Position numbers and translations under genes: made by a program. The notes beneath the pieces were generated by a model. It searched no databases, was not told where the DNA came from, and was given only the letters and a program-made list of their open reading frames with translations. Source: Hedera helix (Eukaryota; Streptophyta; Magnoliopsida; Apiales; Araliaceae). From it: DNA of 64,000 nucleotides. This document shows, piece after piece, positions 24,451 to 36,300 of this stretch. How positions within the stretch are numbered: position 1 is the stretch's first letter; each line of letters opens with the position of its first letter. The stretch is from NCBI GenBank assembly GCA_947179155.2, contig OX359275.1:38870808-38934807 (forward strand). Reading direction: 5' to 3'.

Positions 24451-24670
24451 TTTTTATTCTTACAAGTTAATTTAATATTTTCACAAGTAGATCCTATTTG
24501 TTTTTATGAAAATATCAAATTAGTTTATGAAAATATCAAATTAGTTTGTGAAAATATCAAATTCCATATGAGAATTGATATTTTCACAAGTTAATTTAAT
24601 ATTTTTACAAGTGGGTTCTATTTGATCTTGTGAAAATATTAAATTAGTTTGTGAAAATATTAATTCTTTT
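24451..24670. repeat. Palindromic TATTTTCACAAG-family element in duplication copy B
   Basis: Counterpart of 23581-23730 with one or two additional TTTGTGAAAATATCAAATTA units, showing internal expansion after the segmental duplication. Confidence 0.5.
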
Positions 24671-25434
24671 TTTTAATATTAAGGTTTATATAATATATTT
24701 AGACATAATTTTTTTTAATATTAAAATTTAAAAATTAATATTTACTATTCTGGTATAATTATATGTGTGCTATTGAAATTTGAATATTCGTCAAACGAAA
24801 ATCAAAGTAGTCTAAAAAGTGGTTGCAAGTCTAGCCTTATGATGAAAAAAAAAGTCTACCCTTAGATAAATATAATGGGTAGGTTCTGATTGGAACAGCC
24901 TTAAGGTACAAGAAGAAGGGACCCGTGATTTATGAGTTTTTTAGCCGTACGATTAGGTTTAGAACAACCTCAGGTAACAGAAGGGACCCTACAAAGTTTG
25001 AATCTTTCTTGGGTGGTGTATACTTTCAAATGATTTTCAAAAAGATGTTATATTAATGGGAGATTATTCAATATTATATTTAATTAAGTATTATAATTTT
25101 TATCATTTAGGAGTAAATTTTTTTAGACAAAAATGTAGGCAAAAGTTGATAACTTTGGAAAATTCTTTAAATATGTGATTAAGATTATTCCATAAATAAT
25201 ATCATAAAAAATAATTATGTGATTAAGATTATTTAATCTAAAAATTAATAATTTTAAAATTATAATTTTATATATTATAATTTCGAAATTATAATTCTTA
25301 TAAATAAAAATAACTTTAAGAGATATTTGTGGAGTTCAATAATACTACTTTTATTAAATAAAGTGTTACTAAGATGTATTGAATAAAGTATGAGATTTTG
25401 TGTTCTTATTCTCTGTTATCAAATACAAAAAATT

Positions 25435-25465
<31 letters not shown>
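25435..25465. repeat. (CA)n(TA)n compound microsatellite
   Basis: A run of CA dinucleotides changes into TA dinucleotides, then into TTATCT. Confidence 0.9.
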
Positions 25466-26931
25466 TATCTTCTATCTCTAATAATAAAAAAATAAGAAGA
25501 GATAATCTGAGCTCATGAAATAAGAACTCAAAAAGTCTACATTTTATGGTTGGGTAATAATTTTTGAATTACACGTGTTTTTCATTCTAGTAGGTTGTCA
25601 TTCTAGTAGCCTGCTGCCCTTGCAGGTTAACAACTTTGACATATTCCATTTGTGTCCGCCGGCTAACAGAATTATTGGGTTAGTAGTCACCAAGTCACAT
25701 CTTACCATCCACCGTGGCCCACTGACTGCAACATGCAAACGGAAAATGGTTTAACTACCGGCTAAGTGCATACAGAGCTTAGATTGCGTGTAACTTGAAA
25801 TCTTAAGTAATAAAGTAAGATAATAATATGTAATTTCTTTTTATTTTATGTATTAAAATACTTTTTTATTTAATATAAATATAAATTTGCGGTCAAAGTA
25901 AACTCTATGCAACTAGCTCTTTATGTTGACTGTTGACTTTTCAATTTGGTATATATTAAAGAATCGTTTAATTGGATGGAATTGTTTAGGACAAAATAAA
26001 ATAATAGTTTAAATCGAAATTAAAATCAAATCATAATAGAATCAAAATTGAATACTTTATTCATGCGTTTGATACGTTACTTAAAAATTATATCGAAATA
26101 GAATAAAATAAAATATAATAACTAAAATATACCTAACTAACTGATTAACTAACTAACTAACTAATCTTATATATATTTATATAGGTGAAAATATTTTTGT
26201 CTTAACAAATTTTTCTTATTCATTTATTCATTGGAATCTCGATTCTAACGTGTAGAGGAAACGCGATTCCGTCGAAATAGTTATTCAGACCAAACTTAAG
26301 TTGCGTTTAATAAAATTGAATAATTAAAATCTAAATAGTTAGTATATCTTAATAAATTAGATCATCTGGGTGAAATAACATCTGAATCTAAAAATCTGTT
26401 TGATAACTAAAAAGTGTGTTGTATTTTAATGACACTATTTTACCATTTTAAAGAATAAATTTTATTTAATAATTTTAAACATTTAATTTAATAAAAATGA
26501 GTAGATAATATTATTGAATGTATTTATATATAAAAAAATTACTAGATTTTTTTCATTAAAAGACAATTCTTAATTATTTAGACTTTATTTTATGTTTTAC
26601 CGATTAAGAGACAAATAAAAATTTAACAAATAATTTTTGCCTTTTACCGATTCAGACGTGAGTTACCTAAATAAACACAACTTTTCGCCTACAAATGTCA
26701 GAAAAGAATTCTTTGTCGAAATAACCATTCATGTTTGTCCTCAATTCCTGCATACCAAACAGCTCATAACAACTCTGGACTCCGATATAGATAATAAAAA
26801 AAAATGACCCTCGGATTACACGAGTGAATATACTAAAGATAAACGTCTCTTTTTTTATCACATGATCTGCATATATATATATTATCCTCCATGAAATCCA
26901 TACACTTGATAAATTAAAAGAGAGATTAGAG

Positions 26932-28778
26932 ATGGAATTCTTGAAGAGCTGCAGAGAAGTTATTCTGTTGTCGAAACCATTGGAGCCACCAGCTTTTGGG
27001 TATGAACAGAGGAAATGTTTTGATAATGTTAATTTGAGCTGCATATTGAGAGCAGCCGAGAGGAAACTGGTCTGTGTGACCAGTGGTAATTCTTTCTTGG
27101 GTGCTCATTTGGTTAAGGCACTCTTGGCTCACGGTTACCTTGTTCGAGTATCCGTTCAAAACGAAGGTAATTAATTAAGAGGGGTTTCCGAATGAATTAT
27201 GTAGCACAAGAAGTCAGAATCTTCTGTTTGAATTAATTTCTAGTAGCTTAAAAGTTTTCAGAATTATTTCCAATGTCTAATTACTAATTAATTTATGTGT
27301 CTATTTTTTAAAAAAACTTTTGGCAGTTTGTTTTGAGGACATGATGGAGCTGATAGGAGAAGAAGAGATGGAGAAACTAGAGAGTGTCGTAGTAGCAAGA
27401 ATAGGAGATCTGGAGAGTCTATGTGATGCTTTTAGAGGTTGCCATGCTGTTTTCCACACATCCTCCTTCATTGATCCTCATGGGGTGTCTGGATATACGG
27501 TTCGTTTATTTTACTTTTTATGCGTTATTAATTTTGTTAATCAAAAAATCATAGATTAAATATTATCTTCCTCGATCTTCATCTATTTATAACTATTAGA
27601 AAATCAAAAAGAAAAAATAGAACATGTCAGTGTTGGATTTCATGTAGCTAAAAAGTCTGATAACTGTTTTCAGGAGCGAATGGCGTTTCTTGAGAGTGAA
27701 GGAGCAAGTAATGTCATTGAGGCCTGTGGCAGGGCAGCATATGTGAAACGATGCATATTGACTTCGTCCATACTGTCTGCCATCTGGACAACTGATCAAA
27801 GAGACAGAGTAGATGAGAGCTGTTGGAGCAATGAGGAATTCTGCAGAGTAAACAAGGTAAATACATAGTCCAAACTCCTAATTGTCCTTATATAAACCCA
27901 CATGGGTCTGTTCATCCCGTCAAACAAGAAGCTCCGGTAGCAACAACATTAGACCATGAACTCCGGTGATCAGCTCCGGCGAAACCAGTGCAAGAACAAA
28001 AAATCCAGCATAGACAGCCTGCCTATGTTGCCCTCTATATACATCCGCCCCTGCGTTCAACATTTCCTCAATAAATATTATCCCATCTTCCAAAACATGT
28101 AAACAACCCTTTAATTGCTTTACAGTTTTCACCAGAATTCTAGGCAATGATACCATGATTTAGTTTATTTGACATTTTTTGTGGTGGTGTTGTTGTGAAG
28201 AACAGTTTTGGCTTGCTTTGGGAAAGACAAGAGCCGAAAAGGTTGCTTGGAGGAAGTCCAAGGAACTGAAGGTGAGGCTTGTTACAGTGTGCCCTGGCCT
28301 TCTCATGGATCCAACATTTCCAAATGCTCACACTGAAACCTCAATACCATATCTTAAAGGTACCTGTCTACCCCATTTAAATATAACTTAGACAGCTAAT
28401 TGACAGAAAATGCTTAGGTGCAACTCCGTGTGTTATATATACTCGATCTTAATACGTTTAGGTGGTCGAGAAATGTTACAACAAGGCATATTAGCCATTG
28501 AAGACGCAAGTAAAGTAGCAGAAGCTCATGTTCGTGTTTACGAAGACTTGGATTATGGAGCTTGTGGAAGGTATTTATGCTTTGGAAGAATAGTAAGAAC
28601 AAGGGACGAGGCCATCCAACTTGAAAATGGACTGAAGATGCACGATGGCCAATTATCAGGAGGAAACAATGTGCAATTCACAGATGTTAAACTTAGTAAT
28701 TCAAAGCTCACTAAATTACTATTTCGTGCTTCTCAACGCTCATCATGCAAACAACAGGATGGCATGATATATATATGA
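26932..28778 (+). CDS. Cinnamoyl-CoA reductase-like SNL6-type NAD(P)-dependent oxidoreductase
   Basis: Five exons: 26932-27166, 27327-27499, 27674-27856, 28206-28359, 28462-28778; phases agree and give 353 residues. An extended short-chain dehydrogenase fold is indicated by the N-terminal VTSGNSFLGAHLVKALLAHG strand-turn-helix (residues about 46-65), GCHAVFHTSS, CILTSS and RLVTVCPGLLMDPTF. In the CCR/DFR group the active site is Tyr-x-x-x-Lys; the corresponding segment here reads FWLALGK, with L200 where Tyr is expected and K204 kept. The glycine-rich loop is also altered (TSGNSFLG). SNL6 of rice acts in lignin-related defence. The Leu may mean loss of reductase activity while the fold is kept, or a different role. 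No stop or frameshift is present, so the protein is probably still made. The downstream ORF ends TGA at 28776. Confidence 0.88.
27920..28156 (-). other. 78-residue antisense ORF in intron 3 of the SNL6-like gene, unknown
   Basis: Complete frame from ATG (28156) to TGA (27920), lying inside intron 3 on the opposite strand. Its composition looks protein-like rather than random: Leu/Val/Ala-rich with LKGCLHVLEDGIIFIEE, then LVSPELITG and a Leu-rich end. I do not recognise a family. It could be a captured gene fragment or chance. No promoter or splice signal is evident. Confidence 0.25.
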
Positions 28779-30319
28779 AGATGGTATATTTCTTATAGCA
28801 TTGACAAAATCTCCTGAAACTGTTGTAGCAGCAGATGCTGTACATCAATGTCATTGTTATGGTAATGAAGGGAATTCTGAGAATTCCATAATTTTTGTTA
28901 TCATAGTTAAGAGGTAGAAAATGATTTGGAATTTCAAACAAATAATCCATGTATTTATAAGAGTTGGTATTGTTAAGTCCAAAGGTATCACTGTGCTTGT
29001 GAATTGAGAAGAGGATAGGATCATAGGACAGGAGAGGAACAATTTTGGAGTATCAATATGGCACAAGCCATAATTAATTTAGTGAGTTGGGTTATTACGC
29101 TATTGTGTTTAGTTGACACATATTTTGGTCATTTAGTTCGGCATATAAATCATTTTTCCCAGTTGAGAATTTAAGAGAGTTTACGTTATTTTTTATTGTT
29201 TGATAAATTTTTTTAAATTAAAAAGATATAAATTGAAATGAAATAAAAAGAGAGAAAGCAAAGGATTAATTAGAGTTAAATAAAACTTCATTAAATAATT
29301 TTTTGACAAAGAAAAGAATAAGAAGAAGAAGTTTCATTAAAGAGATTTTGCCATATCCACATAATTCTTTAGTTTAAATAAATGCATATACAAGTGATTG
29401 TTAACAAACTCAAAATGCTTTTTCATATTATTATTTACAGGTCAAGATTTGGTGTTTTTCTCAAGTGTCGTTCATATATTCAAATTAGGGCTTCACTTTT
29501 TATTTGCAATAAACAAAATTTTAAATTAAAAAGTAGTTGTAAATCGATAAAAATAATATTTATGGGATAACTACTCAAATATGTACAAATAAACTTATTG
29601 TAAAAGAGTTCAAAGCTCATATCCCATTCCTATCATAATTTTTTTTTGAGAACCATTCCTATTATAATTAAATTAAATGATGCTACTAAAAAAAAATACT
29701 AACATTCATATTAGATATAGATTTTCTCTTTACTGGCCGGTTCAGGATGACTTATTTTAAAGTAATTTATAAGTTAAAATTTAAAATAACTTATAAATTA
29801 CTTTAAGAGATGATTTATAAATAAAAATATTTGACATTAATTTGAATTACAAATTAAAAATTAAGTTAAAATATAATATAAAAGTGTTTAACTAAAATTA
29901 CTTAATTAAAATAAGATATAAAGATTAATAAAATAAAAACAATTTTTTATATATTTAGTTAAATATACTTATTTTAAAATAATCTATAAATAAATAAAAA
30001 CTCATAACTTCTAAAAAATTATTTATAAATTAAACACAAATGCTTATAAATTAATTTAATCAACTTATTTGTCACGCACGAATAAGGCTGAAACCCAACA
30101 AATTCCTTTCGCCTTTCATCACTCTCCTAGTCCAAGACACCACAAAAGGGCTCGACTTTCCAAGTGCGACAAATACATCATAGTACGACGTCGCATTTGA
30201 TCCAAAGCGAATCGATATAAAACGGAACTGAAGACGAGAAGACGCGACGACTACTCGAGAATTTCAGAGAGAAAGAGACTATCTGAGTTTTTAGAGAGAG
30301 AGAGTGAGAGTAGAGAGAG
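28779..30319. other. Intergenic, SNL6-like 3' region to TMEM33 5' UTR
   Basis: AT-rich with no recognisable exon. A near-perfect hairpin lies at 29759-29804. From about 30250 the sequence becomes GAGAGA-rich and is the likely 5' UTR of the next gene, ending at its ATG at 30320. Confidence 0.5.
29759..29804. repeat. 18-bp inverted repeat hairpin
   Basis: AAAGTAATTTATAAGTTA at 29759-29776 is followed after a 10-base spacer by its exact reverse complement at 29787-29804. Surrounding sequence (to about 30065) has further TTATAAATTA motifs and may be a decayed MITE. Confidence 0.7.
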
Positions 30320-33300
30320 ATGGGGGAAGAAGATGATCCGCAGAAGTTGAAGAGGATAGCAGCGGCGGCTTACGACTATGAAAACGACCCAAGATGGGCG
30401 GATTATTGGTCCAACATACTCATCCCACCCCACATGGCATCTCGCCCCGATGTTGTCGACCACTTCAAGCGGAAATTCTACCAGCGCTACATCGTCCGTT
30501 TACTTCTCCTATCTCCCTTTTCATGGTTCATAAGTGTTTGATATCCCTATCCATGACAACAAATAAAAAAGAAAAAAGAATTTTTTATAAACTATTAAAT
30601 CAAATTTGGTTGGAATCTTAGATAAAATTACTGTATCTTTGATAAATTTGTATCATTTAATTTAAATTATCTCATAATTGACTGTGCGGTTGGATACTGA
30701 TTTGGGTTTATTTTGTTTCTGTCAGCGTGTCTTTCTTTTTTTCTTTTTCTCTTTTTCTTTGGTAGCTGGGAATGGTTAATGGTTTAAGTAAAAGTCGTTT
30801 CTGTTCATTATCATCTTGGAATTTCCTCTGTTTATGAAAGAATTTGATGCGTATAAGCTAAAGCAAGTTTGGCAATCAATTTTAAACCTTGGAATTGGAA
30901 TTGAGCTCCAAATATTGACTACATTTCAATTTTATGAAATTGCAAATGTGCTTTCAATTTCAATTCCGAAGATTGGTATTGAGTTTCCAAATATAGCGTA
31001 AATAACACTGAATCTTAATTTTCCTTTTGGTTTTTGGATAGTGCACTTTAACTTCTTCTGGAATTTGAAATGATTCAAATGATCTCTTTAAAGAATTAGT
31101 TTTTTTTTGGAGCTTCAGATCATTATCTTCAAATTGATGTTTGGGGCAGTTTGTTTTGTACACACATTTTCAAGATATTCTTTTTCCTAGGTTTTTCTAG
31201 TCTAATATTTCTTCTTCTTATCTTGAGTCATGTAAAACTCCACATAGCTTTATCTTTGTTGTGATATTCATGTAATCTGAGCTTTGTTACCTTTTGTTCT
31301 GTTTCCATTAATTTCAACATTGTTTACTATCTGAAGTTGTATTGATACTGTAACTATTGGGACATCAGGCATAGGGATCATATGCAGGCTTTATGAGTCT
31401 CTGGAAATACACATGTTTATTTTTGAGAAATCATTCTGATGGTGCTTTTATTTCTGATATGCAGGATCCTGATTTAATTGTTGAGGCAATGTCTACAAGT
31501 AGTTCTTCTCAGCCAGCAAGGTCATCAGCACCACCATCGTCAACCCCAAATGTTCAAACACAGCATCGTAGCGCAGGTTTGTTTCCATTGCAAAATAAGA
31601 CCGACTGATTAACGACATTATTTTACTTCACTGTTTCTATTCTGTCCGCCTCAATTTTTTGTTCTGTAGGCTTCACTACTAGGCATCAGGGATATCTTCA
31701 GCTGCAGCATCTACTCGAACTGCTTTGCGCTGGGATCAGCAAACCATACAATTTATGATCAATACTTGGGTACGGAAAACTGTTTAATGCATACATATAT
31801 GAATGTACATAAGTGCCTAGACAAAAATGTTTTAATGAACTGGCGACTGGCTTTTATTTTTATTTATTTGAATTGGGAAAGTTAACTTCTTTTTTAAATC
31901 CTTAATGTTTAAATTCGGGATTGATTTCATACCATGTAATGGGGGACGAGGTAATTAGGGCACACGATATCTCACGCAGAGAACTCACAATGAATCAAAA
32001 CTGATTTTATAAATTGATGTCCCCAAAATAAAGAGTTTACAGCCTTATTTATAATCTCTTAAACAAGTATCCTAATCCAATTTGGATTCTAAAAGATAAC
32101 TACCAACTTAAATAAGGTAACTATAATTAATTAATATAAAACTCCTAATTAAAATAGAACTCTAATTTATGGGCTGGGCTGCTTCCAAAGTCTCTTATAC
32201 TGTTCTAACCATGTTTCGCGTTTGGCTCGGACTCGGGCTTGTCGTTGTCCTGCATCAGTTCTCCTCCGCTGCGAAAAACTCGACTCCGTCGAGTTATGAA
32301 TACAAGAACACCCACGTCGGATCACTAACGAATTCTTTGCAAGCTTCAATTTGGGTATGTCAATAGCACAAGTAAGAGTAAATTTAGTATTACCCTTAAA
32401 AATTGAATAAGTGTTGGCACGAGCATCGTGGTGTGCGTGACGATCCCATAGCCATGTACGCCCCAAGATGATATGACAAACCTTAACGGGTAGAATATCG
32501 CACATAACTGTATCCTTAAGCTTGCCAACGGAAAATGTAACCAAACATCTCTGAGTAACCCTCAATTTTGTATTTGTAATCCATGCCACATCATACGGTT
32601 CCGGATGAGGCTCAACTGTTAATCCAAGTTTCTTAACCGTGTCCTCAGCAATGATATCTGCACAACTCCCCGTATCAATTACAAGAGAACATATCTGACC
32701 CGCACACTTGACTCGTGTCTGAAAGATCCGCCCACGATAAAGTTTAGGATCATCCTTTTGCTTTCTAGTAACCCATAGAGGTCGAAGAACACCTAAACAT
32801 CCCTCCAAATGTGCATCAGCTTCCAAATCTTGTTCATTATACTCATTATCCTCGTCCGATGGCGTACAAACCTCTTCATGTACAACAGTTTTCTCATCTT
32901 TGTTGACCATAGCAACTTGTTTAGAAGGAGGAGAGACAACATTCATCTTTGGAGATGGACACTCGAAAGACATGTGACCAACGCCACGACAGTTAAAGCA
33001 CCGAGTTGTAGGATTGTTACTAGCACTGGAAGAACCTGTGGTACGATTTGGCCTGTTAGCAGCTGAAGAATTTGTAGATGACCTCTCCACTGGCCTGCTT
33101 CTAAAAGGCTCTACAAAAGTTCTTTCATTCCGAGTCTGTACTGGTACTGAAGGCCTAACAGAATTCTTCCTCAAGGTATCCTCCACTTGGTTGGCAACTT
33201 GAACAGCATCATCTAAGAGCATAATTTTCCCAGAAGCTACTCCACTAGCAATCTCCTGATTTAACCCCCGACGATACATGGAGATTAACACATCTTCAAT

Positions 33301-36300
33301 CCAAGGGAATTCTGACCTTGTAACCAAACTGTAGAATGTAGATGTGTACTCGGCTACAGTTTTACTTCCTTGCACCAATTCCGTCAACTGTAAACATGCC
33401 CTTTGCTTGTAATCTGGAGGCACAAACCTTCGTGTCATAGCAGTTTTCATATCTTCCCATCTTCGTGCAGCTGTGTATAGATTTCGTTGATGTTGATCCC
33501 ACCAAATACGGGCTGTACCTTTTAACTTCGCATCAGCAAAGAAAAGCTTTCTTTCGTCAGATAGTTCGTACCAACGGAAGAAACTCTCCAAACTGTGAAT
33601 CCAATCGAAAAATGACTCTGGCCCATGATCTCCGTTGAAGTCACCAACGTCCAACTTGGCTCCTCTATCTACTGCATTTAATCTAGGATCTGGCGCATGA
33701 TGGAAATTAGGTCCATTAGGTCCCTGCTGTTGTAGAACTCTCATATCATTAGGACCTTCAAAATTTCGGTGGACATCCTCGCGTTGTCCTCTATCAACAC
33801 GTTCCGTGAGAACATCAACTTTTGCTGCAAGTGCTGCAATAGAAGTCTGTACAGTCTGAACATGACCAGTTAGTGCTGCGATTGAATCTTCAAGTCTTTG
33901 AATGTGTTCACCTTGCTGCGCTGTATAAGCGTCAAGCCTAGCGTTGACTTCTCCAGCATTAACCATGATTCCTGGAAATAAACTATATATATATATATAT
34001 ATTCTTTTTTTTTTTTCTTTTTCTTTTCTCCCTTTTTTTTTTTTCTTTTTTTCTTTTTTTTTTTTTTAAAATAGGGACTAAACTGAAAATTTCTGAAACT
34101 GTAGGGACTGTAATGTAAAAACTGAAAGTACGGGGGCTAAACTGAAATTAATGAAACCTCAGGGACTAAAATGTAAAATTTGAAAAGTTCAGGGGTGAAT
34201 ATGTAAAAATTTAAACGTTCAGGGGGTATTTTAAAATATGTACGAAACCTTGGGGTACAAACTGTAATTTGCCAAGATATTAATCAGCAGCTACGCAGGC
34301 TTGAAAAACAGATCAACGCAGATTACTCCTTATGCTTCTTTCTTTTTCTTTCTTTCTGTTTTTCTTTCGTTCGTTTCGGCGAAGAATCAGACGATTGCGG
34401 TGGCTTGACTGCTATGCGACAGGATGTGGCGGCGGAGATTGAAACAGGGGTTGGTTACCTGAGGTGCGACAGGATGTGGCGACGACAGGAGGCGTGGGGC
34501 TTCGGTGACGAGAGATTCAGATGACAGCGACGGCTCTCTTACCAGGTTTGTTATCTTTTCCTTCTTCTCTTTAGTCGGCGTCAGTGGTTCTGAGATTGGG
34601 GTAGTAGAGGTGGATGACAGAGGGAAGTAGGGTTTCAGTGTTGTTTTTTATTTGTGGTTGGTGGTGTCCATGACAGAATAGGGGACTTTGGGATTGCTGG
34701 TGTCTGCGGTAGAAATAATGGGATTTCTGGGGATTTTTGGTCTGAAGTTTGGAATTCTGGGTTCTGATTTGGGTGGGTTGTAGCGGCTAGGGTTTTGTGG
34801 TGGCAGAGGTCAAGGTATTAAGGTTTAGGTGGCGGCAGGGGGGGTGGTTTCAGGTTTGGCTCTGATACCAAATAATGGGGGACGGGGTAATTAGGGCACA
34901 CGATATCTCACGCAGAGAACTCACAATGAATCAAAACTGATTTTATAAATTGATGTCCCCAAAATAAAGAGTTTACAGCCTTATTTATAATCTCTTAAAC
35001 AAGTATCCTAATCCAATTTGGATTCTAAAAGATAACTACCAACTTAAATAAGGTAACTATAATTAATTAATATAAAACTCCTAATTAAAATAGAACTCTA
35101 ATTTATGGGCTGGGCTGCTTCCAAAGTCTCTTATACTGTTCTAACCATGTTTCGCGTTTGGCTCGGACTCGGGCTTGTCGTTGTCCTGCATCACCATGAA
35201 CTTCAACTTTATTATGAAGCAGCATCGTATAAGAGAGCCATTGCGCATTATGGTCCCCCTAATGATGCTGGAAACGTGGATTGGTTATAATGAGATCCAT
35301 CTTTTGGCATAATATATTTGTCACTTTGTGTTCAAATGAGTTGACTGAGAAGAGAATTTGTGACCATTTAATTAAAGAATATTTTTTAAGACTTATTTAT
35401 ACTTGTTTTTTTGGCAGGTCTTTGTTTTGTCTGTGCTAGCAATCTTTCCGCTTGTACCTAGAAATCTTTCAAATAGAGCATATCGACTATCCTTAATGGG
35501 CACTGCATGTTCTAGTTTGTATTCTTTGTACTCTCTATATGGGGTAACCTTGCAATTTTAGTTTCTTAAAATTATTTATCTTGTACTCTGTTTTACACAT
35601 TGATTATGATACTGTTACTCTTCTTCTACTAACCAGACTTTGTTTGCAGAAACCAAGGGCATGGAATTTGCAGGCTGTGCAAGTCTGGTTTCAGTCATTA
35701 ATTGCAACCAAGGATTTTATTTACTTTATTTACTGTCTAACTTTTGTCACTTCGCAACTCAGCCTCAAATGTTAGCATTGCTTGGCTCGCTTATGTCATT
35801 TCTTTTCTCGGTGTGCTTGAATTTATATCAGTCCTCTTTTATTGTACTTGATGCGCTGATGTTAAATATTGTTGCAGTTGCTCTGCTTCCTATATTATGC
35901 CGGGCCCTTGAACTTGTTGCTAAATTTCTTAGACGTAATTTCGGTCACTCCTCCTTGTACAGGTAGGCAAGTTTTCTTTCCAGTGGGGCTAATTCTTACG
36001 GATAAAATATTTGTTTCTTTGTTACTGTTTTTATTTTTGCTTGTTAAGAGTTACTTTTACATATATCACACCTTTCATTCTATCGAAATTTATTAAAATT
36101 CTGCATTTCAAGAGGTGAGATGCTCATTTATTTTCTAGCTTATATGCTGCTTGAGCCATTAATTTCAATTCTGTTTTGAATTTTCAAATTGCTTGCAATT
36201 TTTTCTTACTTCAGACGAATTGTGTATGATCTGTCCAACTCCATAACAATATCTTCTGTATGTGCTAACTGATCGGGTTTCTATTGAATATTTGATGTGC

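Larger units (their letters stand above)
23008..25266. repeat. Tandem segmental duplication, two copies of about 0.9 kb
   Basis: Copy A starts at GAGTTTATAACTG near 23009 and ends near 24290; copy B starts at AAGTTTATAACTG near 24308 and ends near 25266. Landmarks recur in order: ATTAGTCTGTA.CATCACGTGAC, GTTAGTTCAAATTTTTATGG, AAAGTGGTTGCAAGTCTAGCC, TTTGAATCTTTCTTGGGTGG and ATCTAAAAATTAATAATTTT. Copy A alone has the MITE insertion. Copy B has about 40 extra bases near 24890 where copy A reads straight through. Divergence is a few percent by eye. Confidence 0.85.
22168..26931. other. Gene-free 4.8-kb interval between PERK and SNL6-like gene
   Basis: PERK 3' UTR to about 22540, then AT-rich DNA. 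It contains a tandem segmental duplication (23008-25266), a hAT MITE (23034-23448) and a CA/TA microsatellite. From 25500 to 26900 I find only low-complexity AT-rich sequence and the presumptive SNL6-like promoter. The single open frame at 23039-23254 is the Phe/Gly translation of the MITE. Confidence 0.6.
31937..35193 (-). mobile_element. Young non-autonomous gag-protease LTR retrotransposon (TR-GAG-like) in TMEM33 intron 3
   Basis: Two 321-bp LTRs (31937-32257 and 34873-35193) that differ by one base that I can find (A/G at 31948 region), flanked by identical 5-base target duplications CCATG (31932-31936, 35194-35198). On the minus strand the LTR runs TGATG...CATTA, i.e. TG...TA ends rather than TG...CA. 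A 13-base primer site TGGTATCAGAGCC (initiator Met tRNA) lies two bases inside the 5' LTR (34870-34858), and a purine tract GCGGAGGAGAA abuts the 3' LTR. The interior encodes only gag and an aspartic protease; no reverse transcriptase, RNase H or integrase is present, so mobility must have used enzymes from another element. Near-identical LTRs imply a very recent insertion. Confidence 0.95.

Noticed and set aside
35105..35290. Open frame running from the right LTR into TMEM33 intron 3
   Set aside because: It joins antisense LTR sequence to intron DNA at the insertion edge; no splice or family support. The flanking part after 35199 is simply the other half of the original intron.
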